Shown here piece by piece: positions 12,209 through 23,053 of a DNA stretch of 64,000 bases. The position numbers and the translations under genes were made by a program. Position 1 is the stretch's first letter. Each line of letters starts with the position of its first letter. This DNA is from Hibiscus mutabilis (taxonomy: Eukaryota; Streptophyta; Magnoliopsida; Malvales; Malvaceae). The notes below the pieces were generated by a model. That model was not told where the DNA came from and did no database searches. It saw nothing but the letters and a program-made list of their open reading frames with translations. The stretch lies in the NCBI GenBank assembly GCA_019671005.1, contig JAGYYJ010002075.1:48295-112294 (forward strand), read 5' to 3'.

Positions 12209-12763
12209 TTAGTTTGTTTGTTTCTCTCTATATAGCGAGATAAACACGGAGATAAATTGAAAGAAAACACATAAATGAATCAATCATGTTCAAATACTCA
12301 AACTAAAACAATAAAGAAAAAAATTGATACATAAGATTGTACAAGCTTTAGTTTACATATTCTTGTTAAATTTAGGGATTAAGGGGTTTAGTTTAAGCTT
12401 TATGATTTAAAATGTTAAAAGTTAAAATTTAAATTTTAAAGAATGATTGAGTATTTTTTACACATAATATGTATTAAAATATAACCCAAACAATATATAC
12501 ATATTTGTAAAGGGATGGTAAAAACTGAGTCACGTCACGAATTTCATATCACGGAGAGATTAAAAAATATATACATATAGTAGATGTGCAAATATTATAC
12601 ATGTATGTATGTGTGTGTGTATATATATATATTATCATTCACATACTAAGGTGTTATATATCTGAATTCAAAGAGTGACTCAGTGAAAAAGATGATGATG
12701 TTCATCTTAGGAGACCCGAGTGCGAGCACATGTGTGTGGAAGGTGTGTGTGCCTTGTCAAAAG

Positions 12764-15005
12764 TGTAACACCCTCGACCCGGATGTCACATTTGGGCCTC
12801 AAGCTCAAACCAAAACCATAAAATTTCCAACCTAGTTTAGCTCAAACCACATCCATTACATAAAAACCCATTAAGTTCAAATATCTCAAGTAGAATAATA
12901 GTTAAAACGTTACATGAAGAGCTCCATTCAAAATATATAGTTAAAAGTATTCGACACTTAAGTTGAAATCCAAAATATGAGTTATAATACAATTATAGGG
13001 TCCTACGAATACATAGCCCAAATAATCTAAGTATTGTACTCTAACAACAAGTTGATGCTGAAGTCCCACTCCAATGGTGCTCCAACGATGCACGTCAACC
13101 TACTAACCTGGGAACGAAAACAACAATTTCGAACGATGAGCTAACAAAGCTCAGTGGATACACTTCCACTCAACCATGTTTCATGCAAATCATAAATAAG
13201 AGCATGGGACTAGAGATGATATCATGGCAACATAACAACATTGGCGCTACCTCTAGCCGCCCAAACACATAACAAGTAAAAATGATGCATTAATCTCACA
13301 CAACACATATACATCATACCAACAAACCTAGAGTAAAGCCCGGTGTCACATAGTATCGGAAACGTACACTTCGAGTGAGGCATGGTGTCACACAGCCTCG
13401 GGAATATACATTCATACTCGAAATCTCTTATCGAGTATCATCGGATAAGGCTCAGTCTCACACAGCCTCGGGAATGTACATTCAGAAGCTCATTTCTTGG
13501 TGTTGCAACACTCTCATTGGGTATCTGGGTCTCAACAATCAAAGGTGACTCAACCACACAAGTGCCCTTACTTGGCACGTAACCATACACGATCCACTGA
13601 GGATCTCTATGGTTGTTATTATAAACAAGTCATTAAACATTTAGCAAGTTATTACTCATTATGTTCGTATATAAGGTTAAATTCTCAATTTTACTATCCA
13701 TTTTACCACATTAGAGGGCTATTGGGCCTTAGTCCTCCAATTATAGGTCCTTCGAACTCAAAATGTAAATTTTGGGCAGATTGTCCAGCGAGTACCGATA
13801 CCCTTATAAGAGTATCGATATGCATCTCTAGGTATCGATACCCATTTAGGCGTACCGATACTTGGTTCTATATGCGATAGGGGTTTAACTAAAACTGGTA
13901 CCGATACACGGGGAAGTGTACCAATACCTCATAGGTACCGATACGCCCCCAAGTGTACCGATACTCTTTTTTGCTACTGAAATTCTTGTAGCACAGGGTG
14001 TATCAATACGACCTATTTCTGTACCGATACGCCCTTCATATTTTGCCTGAGTTAGCCACTTAAAAGCAAAGGTACCGATACAAGTGCATCTCGTATTAGT
14101 ACATAAGCTCATAATTTGAATTCTAGATCTTGCAAATCACTCCCAACACCCCAAAATTTTCATGGTAAAACCCCAAACTGAACATACAAGTTATGGAAGG
14201 TAGTTTAGGTGATTTTCTGCCATTTTTATACCATTTTAACACCAATTTTGGATTTAGCCATTAAAGGGGAGTCTCAAGCTCTCAAACAACCAAGGCATCA
14301 AACCAAGAAACAAGCAACCAAATTCATGATTTCCAGGAATACAAAGAAGTTAGTAGTATACTAACTTTACTCCTACTACTGAGATTGAAGCTCCTAGACC
14401 AAGCTTCAATCTTTCTTCTTCCCTTGCTCCTTTGAAGAATTCTCAACCTCTTTTACTACACAAAGAAGATGTAAAATGAATTACAAATTGTAGAAGAAGA
14501 TAGACTAACTAAAACTTACTCTCAAGCTGGAAAACGGGTTGACTCTCCCTCAAACCATTTTTCTCCAAAAGCCCCTCATAAAACCTATTTTCTCAACCTC
14601 CACCAAACTTGATGAAACTCACATTGATGAGTAAATCCTAAGGTGTTGAACAATACTCCTCAAATCTTGATTCCGTGATTTCTACTCAAACTAACAAAGA
14701 TCACACCTTTCACTTTGAGTTCAAGAAGAAAGGATGAAGAGAGATATGGGGAAAACGTGAGACAACAATGAGATCATCCACTTTGCTTTCTGCGGAGAAA
14801 ATTAAGAAGCACTAGCCCATTCCCTTTCAAAAGGAGGAGAATTACCCTTTTACCCATATTCTATCTCCTTAACCACTAAACAACCCAAGGCCTTAGGCCC
14901 AACAACAAAAGAAAGCCCCCTTAAGGCTCTATACACAACCCAAAAATGCAAGGCCCAAGACTCAGGTTTACCCGACACTTGAATTTCAAAATTCGGGTCG
15001 TTACA
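12764..15005. mobile_element. Solo LTR, 2242 bp, with 5 bp target duplication
   Basis: The block begins TGTAACACCCTCGACCCGG and ends ATTCGGGTCGTTACA, i.e. TG...CA ends with a short inverted terminal match (TGTAAC / GTTACA). It is flanked by the identical 5-mer AAAAG at 12759-12763 and 15006-15010. No PBS, polypurine tract or protein domain accompanies it, so this is an LTR left after LTR-LTR recombination. The length and the TGTAACACCC start are common for long-LTR Ty3/gypsy elements in plants, but the lineage is not proven. Two open frames inside (13382-13582 and 13497-13880) look like chance. Internal imperfect repeats with CACAGCCTCGGGAATRTACA lie at about 13390-13490. Confidence 0.85.
13792..14081. 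repeat. Phased array of near-palindromic GTACCGATAC 10-mers
   Basis: At least ten recognisable copies of GTACCGATAC or the perfect palindrome GTATCGATAC, starting at 13792, 13812, 13832, 13852, 13898, 13918, 13935, 13955, 14000, 14021 and 14072. A degenerate copy lies at about 13871. The first four are exactly 20 bp apart, and 20 bp steps recur at 13898-13918 and 13935-13955. The spacer bases are not conserved. The array lies inside the solo LTR. Confidence 0.85.
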
Positions 15006-15690
15006 AAAAGATTAAAAAATATATGAACAAATACTACAATGCAATCATACCAGTATAGTAAAAAAAATTATATATCAACATTGTTTACATAAATTAAAAA
15101 TATATAATTTCATAAATGTTAAATTAAAAAAAAATTAATACAACTAATGAGATAGAGTGACGTGAAGTATGGAACGTCTATAAATGCTACTCTCCATGTC
15201 CCATTAAATTTGTTCCTTATCGATTTTTGGTCATTTTTTAACTTTGACTCATTACTTCTTAAAATTAATTATTGATAAAAATATGAAAATATATGTTTTA
15301 TAAACCTTCAATCGAGTAATTTTTAAATATATATTTTATAAAATTTATTTTTTAAAAATATTTAAAAATAATCATGGTCAAAGTTTAAAAAATTGACTTT
15401 TTTTAATATATAAAAAATTAACTTTTAAAAAGTTAATAAGGGACAAAATTAATTGGACGGAATGAGTATATTTTATCATTGTGAGTGAAAGAAAGTATTT
15501 TTGAGCTAAAAGATAATCAATAAATAATCTTGAATGAAATAATAAATAATTGGTTTTTAAAGTCATCATTCTTTTGTGTTAAATTCTTATATAGAAATTT
15601 TAATTTAATTTATTTACGGAATTTAAAAACAAACTTATACTAATATTTTTATTAATATTGAAAAAATAACTTTTTAGTTTTTTTTTTCAG

Positions 15691-15905
15691 ACAATTATTC
15701 TATACACACAAGCGTGTCTAATCCAAGGCTAAAATCCAAAATTGAAATCCCTAACCCTAAGCCCCTAAATACTAAATCATAAACATTAAACATTAAAGTC
15801 TCAACTTAAATTCGATACCCTACAATATGAACCCTAACCTATAACACCTAAACTAACACGCTTGTGGAAACTAAAGTTTTCACCACCGGTGTATGAGATA
15901 ATATT
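15691..15905. mobile_element. Foldback MITE with CCCTAAA-like interior, copy a
   Basis: The ends pair imperfectly (left CTATACACACAAGCGTG, right complement of a CTCATACACCGG stretch), with matching CACAAGCGTGT inside. The interior is a run of degenerate CCCTAA/CCCTAAA units. It belongs to the same family as the elements at 15966 and 16640. Confidence 0.5.
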
Positions 15906-15965
15906 TTTTTTTCAAATGAATTGATATTTAATTAACTGAGAATATTAATTCGGAAAAATATCTCA

Positions 15966-16292
15966 TGCACTGGCGGTAAAAACATTTTGTTTTCACAAGT
16001 GCCCTAATTTTAAGGGTTAAGGATCCAAATCAGGGCCATAGTTTAGGGGTTTAGAATTTAGGTTTTGTGGTTAGAATTTAGAGTTTAGATGTTAGTGTTT
16101 AGGTTTTAGGGTAATATGATAGGGATTTAGGTTTTTATCTGTAACCCCTAAATTCTAACCCTAAACTCTAAATTTAAACCACAATCCCTAAATTATAAGC
16201 ACCTAAACCCCTAAACTATAGACCTTAAATTAAATCCCTAACCCCTAAAATTAAGGTACTTGCGGAAACAAAATATTTCCACCGACAATGCA
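15966..16292. mobile_element. Foldback MITE with TTTAGGG/CCCTAAA arms, copy b
   Basis: The left end TGCACTGGCGGTAAAAACAT pairs with the complement of the right end (TGCATTGTCGGTGGAAATAT). The arms then continue pairing for about 160 bases through degenerate TTTAGGG-like (left) and CCCTAAA-like (right) repeats, so almost the whole 327 bp folds into one hairpin. No coding potential. This is the clearest copy of the family in the window. Confidence 0.7.
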
Positions 16293-16639
16293 TGGTATAA
16301 TTACCCTATTAATTTAACCAAAATTTAAATAACAATATATAAAATATATGATCAATATTTGTAAATATAAAAGGATTTGAATCGATCATCTGAAGAAAAA
16401 TTAGGATACATTCCAGGAGAATAAAACTCCCGTCGAAGAGAAGCAAATGAAAGGTTTTCATAAAAATTCTCGTAGAATCGAGAATAAAGTCTTCATTCTG
16501 TACATGCCAGATTATGAATTAGTAACTGCATCCAATCTCCAAAAAATCACAATTCTTTCAAACTTTCTATTTTTTAAATGAAATATTTACGGAATCCCCA
16601 TGAATAGGATCAAATCTTATTCCATGGTATTTACATGAG

Positions 16640-17520
16640 ATCAATACACTGGCGGTGAAAACTAAAAGTTTCTATAAATGCCTTAATTTTAAAGTTTAGG
16701 GTTTAGTTTATTGTGTATGGTTTAGGGGTTTAGGTTAGGGGCTTAGAATTTAGGGATATTGGTTAAATTTTAGGGTTTAAAGTTAGAATTTAGGGTATAG
16801 TTTTTAGGGTAATATGGTGAGGATTTAGGTTTTAGCCTATAAACACTAAATTTTAGCCACTATCCCTAAACTCTAATCACCCACACTTAAACATCTAAAC
16901 CGTACACCCTAAACTAAGTCTTTAAACCCTAAAATTAAGATAATTGTTAAGAGTTTGGTATGCGGCAAAATAACCAAAGCGATAACGACATAGACCAAGA
17001 CATGCACAAGAGACAAGATTTAATGTGGTTCAGCATAGCCTACCTCCACGGACGAGAGAAACGAACAATCCACTAATAACGTAGAGAACCCGAAGAGTAC
17101 AAATACATGATAACCCATGTAATCCAAAAACCCGGTGTATAAATCCCATGACCCGGTGGAACCAAAACACTCTTCCCAACATCCCTACAATACCCATCTC
17201 TACAACGTAGACACAATAATTGTAGAGATCCTAAAAGTGGTTACATCTCTCCAGAGTAATTCCCCCTCTCTCTCATTCTTTCATAATTCAAAAGGTTAAA
17301 CGTAGTCTATATTTATAGACCCAAATACTTGGTCACCAAGAAACCTTATTCAACAAGATCTCTACCTAAAATAGATATTTACACATTAAAGTAAATCATA
17401 ATTACCAAGTAATCTTCAACCACTAGAATTACAATAAAACTCAACTTAATTACCAATTAGAATTTGAGTCAAAATATAACAATAATTGTAAAAACTTTGT
17501 GTATGAAATAATTACCCAAA
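16640..17520. mobile_element. Foldback MITE, copy c, split by a solo LTR
   Basis: The left arm starts near ATACACTGGCGGTGAAAACT and runs through TTTAGGG-like repeats. The right arm (CCCTAAAATTAAGATAAT) is broken at 16944 by the solo LTR at 16945-17481 and resumes as ATAATTGTAAAAACTTTGTG. Removing the LTR rejoins a foldback like that at 15966, so the MITE was there first. Confidence 0.65.
16945..17481 (-). mobile_element. Solo LTR, 537 bp, with ATAAT target duplication
   Basis: It begins TGTTAAGAGTTTGGTATGCG and ends GAGTCAAAATATAACA, with inverted ends TGTTA/TAACA. ATAAT is duplicated at 16940-16944 and 17482-17486. A TATA-like TCTATAAATATAGAC on the minus strand (complement of about 17310-17325) suggests transcription toward the left. 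No internal retroelement sequence is present. It looks like a small copia or TRIM-type LTR; the family is not determined. Confidence 0.8.
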
Positions 17521-17862
17521 TATAAATATGTATAACATTCATACAAATATGGACAGAGATTGATGAGATAATTCTGTCCTCACACTGCACCATTATCATT
17601 CTGATTTGTGCACGTTAAGTGACTCTTTATTTTTGTCCCATAATAGAAATAAAATTATATTTGGAAAGATAATTCATAGTGGGAAGGTAATTAAAGCATT
17701 CGGAAATCCATTTCTGTATATTAAATTATAGATTACGTACATATATGGTCGGTATGTATTTATTTGATCTTCCAAAGGCACAACTGGCGGAAACACGTTT
17801 TTACTGTATATATCGGAAAATAATGTTATTTTAAAATTTAATCATAAAATAGCATATATTTA

Positions 17863-18405
17863 AAAATAATTGGCATAAGAAAAACTTTAACCTTAATGTT
17901 TATATTTTTGTCATTTTGGCCTTTATTCTTCGTTTGAGATAAATTTATCCTTCAACCGATATTTTTTTGTCAAATCATTCACTTTTTAACTAGCATGTTG
18001 ACCGTTAAAATTTAACCATGATAACATGGCATATGCATGTGAATATATTTTAAATGACTTGACATCTAACCTTGCTTTCAGTTTTTAATTTAATTATTTT
18101 AAAATATTTGGTTTGGATTTTAATTGTTTTTATATTTTATACTAGGATGTAATTATATTCCATGTGTAAGCATGTGATAAGTTAGATGTTTTAAAATGTA
18201 TTGTTACATGTATATGTCATGTCATCATGGTTAAATTTTTAACGGTGTTAACAATTAACATGCTACATAAAAAATGAGTGCTTTGATAAAAAAATATAGG
18301 TTGAGGTCCAAAATTATTCCAAGAAAAAGATAGGGACTAAAATAAAAAAATTGTAAACGTTAAAAATTAAAATTATTCTTATGCCAAAAATAATTTGTTA
18401 ATAAC
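17863..18405. mobile_element. Element with inverted ends TTGGCATAAGAA
   Basis: The left end ATTGGCATAAGAAAAACTTT is matched by the complement of the right end, which reads TTGGCATAAGAATAATTTT on the minus strand. Inner parts (AACATGGCATATGCATGTG, later GACATGCTACAT-like text) also pair. There is no coding frame. It is probably a MULE-like or other MITE; a target duplication was not defined. Confidence 0.45.
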
Positions 18406-18934
18406 AATATTTAGGTAAAAAGAAACAACTCAATCTTATAAGACAACGCAAAATACGGGAATAATGTTGTTGAAAAAAAAGGGATTGGTCCATTTCTCAA
18501 TTCAATCCTTAACTTCTCCAATCTCTCACTTTATTCTTTTAAATTTGTATTCCTTTCAATTTCGTCCCAAAATCAAAAAATAGAAAAGAAAATCGTCAAG
18601 ACTAGATAGCAATTTTGGTGTGATTTTAACAAAAAAAAAAAAAAAAACAAAGGGGAGTTATATGGACGGTTTGACAATTTCCATAATATCATCAAAAAGG
18701 TATGACACGTTCCATAATCACTGTAAAAATAAGGATGGGCAGAGTGTCTAATTTTTTTTTCGGATAGGTGTTTAAAATATTTTTTTGTCCAAGTAAATGT
18801 CTAGCATTTTCATAGTTACTATTTTAGGTGTACCGTTAACGGCCGTTTAAAAAAATTCGTTAGCAAAAAAGCATGACATATGACATACTTTGTTTTATTT
18901 TATTTTTTATTCATAATTTTCAAAAATACCCTAG

Positions 18935-19320
18935 AATTCTTAAAAATTCCAAAAATAGTCCCCAAATCTTTAAGTCTTGAACCTCGATTTTAACTGTTGC
19001 CGCCGCCAATCGTCGATGACGTGTCCACCACTTTCGTCGTCGGACCCCACATTCATTTTTTCCATTTTCCCGTCGTCAAAAGTTGACAGTCGATGTGCTT
19101 AACGTCGAAACAAAGTCGAATGACGAGAGTAGAAAAAAAGAAACGATAGAGGTCAACGATGGCCGATCGGAGGACAAACGACATGCGAGTCTTATAAAGA
19201 GAGGAGGAGTCTTCATTCTGTCCCGACATCGTGATAAAAAACGAAAAAAGTGGCTGGACTGAGGATCTATGGATTTTGAAATTATTTTGTGAATTTTGAA
19301 AAATTTAAAGATTTTTATAA
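18935..19320. repeat. Second GC-rich foldback, related to 1437-1820
   Basis: The left part (CCAAAAATAGTCCCCAAATC) and the right part (GGACTGAGGATCTATGGATTT, then ATTTTGTGAATTTTGAAAAA) pair weakly in reverse complement around a GC-rich centre. The layout resembles the block at 1437-1820. Open frames within it on the minus strand are not supported. Confidence 0.35.
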
Positions 19321-19497
19321 AATTAACAAAAATAAAAAAATAAAAATAAAAGCTACATGTCATGTTTTGATCAGTTAAAAGATCTTTTATCTATTGAGCC
19401 TAAAAATAACACCTAATCCATAAATAATTCTAAAACAACTTCATTTCTCTATTTTTTTTCCTTTAACAGTATTATTCCACTCATTTTACCTACAAGG

Positions 19498-19618
19498 CAC
19501 ACTATAAACAGTATAGATATTTAATGTTTGGATCATATCACATTTAACTTTTTCATATTTTCGAGGTCTATTCAATTCAGAAGATTCTTCACGCCACAAC
19601 TAGTGGCACATAGTTTTG
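19498..19618 (+). promoter_or_regulatory. Candidate core promoter of the molybdate transporter
   Basis: A TATA-box-like CACTATAAACAG lies at about 19500-19511, roughly 110 bases before the first ATG (19619) and 200 before the second (19712). The spacing fits a plant core promoter. It is unproven. Confidence 0.35.
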
Positions 19619-21052
19619 ATGCCAAACGGACGGTCAAAATCTCCCCTCCACGACCTAGTTGACACCTATATAACCATCACATTTCATCATCACCGGTATA
19701 AGCCGATAGCCATGTATTCTGAAAATCCCCAAACCTTTGAGTCCCAAGCCGAAACACCTCCTTCACAAACCAACATAGTTCATAAAGTGAAAAGAAACTT
19801 GTCTTTTAAATCCAAATGGGCAGAATTGAATGGCGCCATGGGAGATTTAGGCACCTATATTCCTATTGTTTTGGCCTTGACACTAGCCAAGGACCTTAAC
19901 TTAGGCACCACATTGATATTCACTGGTGTTTACAACATTGTCACCGGTGCCATATATGGTGTTCCAATGCCTGTCCAACCCATGAAGTCGATTGCCGCGG
20001 TGGCTATATCGAACGGCTCCGGTTTTGACATCCCGGAAATTATGGCGGCCGGTATTTGTACTGGTGCAATTTTGCTGGTTTTGGGTGCCACAGGGTTGAT
20101 GCAGAGGGTGTACAGATTGATACCTTTGTCTATTGTTAGGGGAATTCAATTGTCCCAAGGCTTGTCATTTGCTATGAGTGCTGTGAAGTACATTAGAAAG
20201 GTTCAGGATTTTTCGAAGTCGAAATCCATGGGGAATAGGCAGTGGTTGGGATTGGATGGATTGGTTTTGGCCCTTTTTTGTGCTTGTTTCATAACTGTTG
20301 TCAATGGTGCAGGTCAAGAAAGACATGGAAATGGAAGTGAGTTTAATGTTGATGAAGAAAGGAATGTTAGAAGCAAAAGAATGAGGAAAATCATGGCGAC
20401 CATCCCTTCAGCTTTCATCGTTTTCGTGTTAGGTGTAGTGTTGGCATTCATAAGAAGGCCTAAAGTGGTGAATGACATCAAGTTTGGACCTTCAGTTATG
20501 GAGGTTGTGAAAATACCTGGTCATTCATGGAAGGAAGGGTTTATCAAGGGGACGATTCCGCAACTGCCTTTATCGATACTGAATTCAGTGATTGCGGTCT
20601 GCAAGTTGTCATCGGATCTTTTTCCGGGAAGGGAGTTCTCGGCCACTTCGGTTTCAGTAACCGTGGGGCTAATGAACTTGGTGGGGTGCTGGTTTGGTGC
20701 CATGCCATGCTGCCATGGTGCAGGTGGGCTAGCTGGGCAGTACAAGTTTGGGGGAAGGAGTGGTGGGTGTGTAGCCATTCTTGGTGCAGCCAAGATGGTA
20801 TTGGGTTTGGTATTAGGTACTTCTCTGGTGACGATTTTGCACCAGTTTCCGGTCGGCATCTTGGGCGTTTTACTCTTGTTTGCAGGGATTGAACTAGCAA
20901 TGACTTCCAGGGACATGAATTCAAAGGAAGAGTCTTTTGTGATGTTAATATGTGCTGCAGTTTCACTTGTAGGGTCAAGTGCAGCACTAGGATTTGTTTG
21001 CGGAATGCTTGTGCATGTGCTTCTTAAGCTAAGGACCCTATGTGTGCCTTGA
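19619..21052 (+). CDS. MOT1: Molybdate transporter, MOT1 type
   Basis: An intact intronless gene; 477 codons from the ATG at 19619. MOT1 proteins are high-affinity molybdate transporters of the sulfate-transporter-like (SULTR5/MOT) group and supply molybdenum for molybdenum-cofactor enzymes such as nitrate reductase. They have been reported in plasma or organelle membranes. Family signatures seen are ELNGAMGDLGTYIPI near the start, then GVYNIVTGAIYGVPMPVQPM, and late GAMPCCHGAGGLAGQYKFGGR. About ten hydrophobic segments are present. A second in-frame ATG at 19712 (MYSENPQ..., 446 aa) matches the usual family length of about 450 better than the 31 extra residues upstream, so 19712 may be the real start. 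The C-terminus ends shortly after the last membrane segment, as expected. No frame damage seen. Confidence 0.92.
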   Translation: MPNGRSKSPLHDLVDTYITITFHHHRYKPIAMYSENPQTFESQAETPPSQTNIVHKVKRNLSFKSKWAELNGAMGDLGTYIPIVLALTLAKDLNLGTTLIFTGVYNIVTGAIYGVPMPVQPMKSIAAVAISNGSGFDIPEIMAAGICTGAILLVLGATGLMQRVYRLIPLSIVRGIQLSQGLSFAMSAVKYIRKVQDFSKSKSMGNRQWLGLDGLVLALFCACFITVVNGAGQERHGNGSEFNVDEERNVRSKRMRKIMATIPSAFIVFVLGVVLAFIRRPKVVNDIKFGPSVMEVVKIPGHSWKEGFIKGTIPQLPLSILNSVIAVCKLSSDLFPGREFSATSVSVTVGLMNLVGCWFGAMPCCHGAGGLAGQYKFGGRSGGCVAILGAAKMVLGLVLGTSLVTILHQFPVGILGVLLLFAGIELAMTSRDMNSKEESFVMLICAAVSLVGSSAALGFVCGMLVHVLLKLRTLCVP

Positions 21053-21500
21053 ACTGAATAATTGTATGATATTTCATTGAATTTCCTTACCTGATGCTAG
21101 CAATATGCTTCATTGAATTTCATGAAATGCAGTCGTTGAGATTTTTCTTCTCTTTCCGTCTGGCATTTGCGATTATTCCATATCCTGATGCTAACAAATG
21201 CAGAATTTCCTCACTGGATTGCAGAAATCTTAATATTTATGTATACAGAATGTTGATTACATTGCACCAGATAAAAAAATTGTATAGCTATATAATCACC
21301 TAAAGAGAAGGACAAAGGAGGGGATTTAAACAAGTAGAAATGAAGAAAATAAGTAATAACAATGGAAAATTTTCTGAGAGGATTCTACCTATGTATATTG
21401 GTCCCGGTTGGTCAATTTCATGCTTTGTTTAGATTATCTTTGAATCTGTAAGCTACACGGTTTTTCTTTTCGATTTTTCAACTAGCCTAAGTTATTCCCT
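21053..21500. other. 3' flank of the molybdate transporter, no gene seen
   Basis: This probably includes the 3' untranslated region. A 69-codon open frame at 21094-21303 has no recognisable content. Nothing else is supported. Confidence 0.4.
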
Positions 21501-21512
21501 TATCGAAATGGA

Positions 21513-22230
21513 AAGGAGTTACAGAATTCGAGGTCCAAGAGCACAAGATACCATTGCATTAGGATAATACTGCAAGTCAAATCCCATTCCATGCGGTAGA
21601 GCATTTTGTCAACCCGGAAATGCTGCAGGGGATGATCCATAGCTTGCTATAAAGAGATCCTGCAAAGAAAGCGGCATATACAGTCAAGAGAGTTGTTGAA
21701 TATCCAAGACAACTGAAGGCAAAAGCATCACCTGTGGAAGTTCCTTTCTTTCGTTAGACTCGGTTTCTGCTGGAGGCCGTACTCCAACTTCATACGTTGT
21801 TTGTGTAGCGGATGTTGAGGTGGTTTGAGATGACTGTGCAGTAGATATATTGGTCAATTGTTGAGCATTATGCATCAGGAATGAAGTACCATGCTGCAAA
21901 ATATTAACACAAAGCAACAGGTTTAGCAAGTGACATACAGGTACATTCTTCCTGTTTATTTAGTTTCCAACAACATTTTTGGTACTTGGATGTGCAGAAA
22001 GTTATTATCAAAATCAGGGAACAGAGAAAGCTGATGTTGTTGCATGCAGGGTTTTGTGGGACATTTACAACCTGTGGAACGGTTGAAGAACCAACCGTAC
22101 TTGGCAATGCAAAAAACTGTGGTGCAGATGTTGCCGTAGAAAAACCATCTGATGAAATGTTCTGGCCAGATGCAGTTGACATAGCACCTTTGTTGTCTGG
22201 TGCTGCAGAGACATTATCAACGGGTACCAC
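21513..22230 (-). pseudogene. Decayed 3' fragment of an AGD14/NIG-like Arf-GAP gene
   Basis: On the minus strand, three exon-like pieces with splice signals line up. The first encodes VDNVSAAPDNKGAMS... to SSTVPQ (about 22230-22070). The second is 21893-21732 (exactly 54 codons), beginning HGTSFLMHNAQQL and ending ERKELPQ before GT. The third starts at 21659, DLFIASYGSSPAAFPG. The order ...ELPQ-DLF-ASY-PG(W)Q-PHGMGF-QYYP is the pattern I recall for the C-terminal tail of plant ArfGAP-domain proteins of the AGD14/NIG group. The expected W codon is TGA at 21611-21609, and the end is degraded. The zinc-finger ArfGAP domain is absent. Assignment rests on recalled motif order, so it is moderate. 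Assembly gap or true fragment cannot be separated, but upstream coding sequence is not in the neighbourhood. Confidence 0.5.
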
Positions 22231-22289
22231 AGATTTAACTCAAGAAATTCAAGACGGTAACAGAAGGAACAACATATTGTGACGTCTTA

Positions 22290-22740
22290 AAGAGACGAGG
22301 TACATTAATCTTGGTCGGAAAGGTCGGAAAGAAAAAGGGAGATCTTAAAATATATATGGTGACACTACACATTTTATCAAACTTTTTTGATAAGAAAGTA
22401 ATGGTTCCGTGACAAGTGGTATCGGAGTGACCCTTTGAATGCCCGATTTCGTACCTGGGGTGGGATCATTGTACCACTAAATCTCAAATCTCAAACGGGC
22501 ACCGCCCAAAAACACTTTTAATTATTTTTTTGTTGGATAAATCACACCACAGGTCACCTATATTTCAAAAAGTTACAATCGATTCGCTTAATAACTTTTA
22601 AATTTCTGAATTGAGCGACTCGATTGTTAATAGATTAATTGAGTGACTTGATTGTGACTTTTTGAATTCGAGTGATCCATTTGCATACATAATAACTGAG
22701 TGGTATGTGTTGTGATTTACCCAAACCATAAGGCGGCCCG
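22290..22740. repeat. TE remnants, including a small inverted-repeat element
   Basis: At 22545-22725 the ends pair (left GATAAATCACACCACAGGTC, right complement GGTAAATCACAACACATACC) and inner text GTTACAATCGATTCGCTT pairs with GTGACTTTTTGAATTC-side sequence, giving a MITE of about 180 bp. Just upstream, GTGGTATCGGAGTGACC at about 22416 resembles a tRNA-Met primer-binding site (TGGTATCAGAGC) from an LTR element, but no LTR is evident. Confidence 0.45.
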
Positions 22741-23053
22741 ACCGTTATAGGACACGAGTCGATTCACGTCGGTGAAAACAATAGTACATAAAGCCAAAAA
22801 TCCCCGCTCAGAATTTTTCTCGATTTTGGGCTTTTACATCTTTGCATTTCCCCTCTAAAGCCACACCTCAAATCCCTTGCTTTCGGTTTCACCTTCCTAT
22901 CGCATTCATGTCATAAAAAAGAAGCATAATCGTCACAATTTTCAAGCATTCATACCGATAACTGATCTTCAATTCGAGTTTAAACGGCAGCATTTCATTT
23001 CCAAATGAAGACCGATCTGGTAGATTAGGGTTTCGGATCTCTCCGATTTTGAA

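Noticed and set aside
11965..12243. 92-codon open frame on the plus strand
   Set aside because: It lies in the terminal inverted repeat of a transposon and has no recognisable protein features.
13497..13880. 127-codon open frame in the solo LTR
   Set aside because: It runs through LTR repeats and the palindrome array; composition looks like chance.
13792..14081. CRISPR-like array of short repeats
   Set aside because: Repeat units are 10 bp, spacers 7-40 bp, in a plant LTR; no cas genes and a eukaryotic context.
20527..20987. Long alternative-frame ORFs inside the molybdate transporter
   Set aside because: They are shadows of the conserved coding frame.
22405..22430. tRNA-Met primer-binding-site-like sequence
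   Set aside because: No LTR or retroelement domain flanks it, so it is only noted as a possible remnant.
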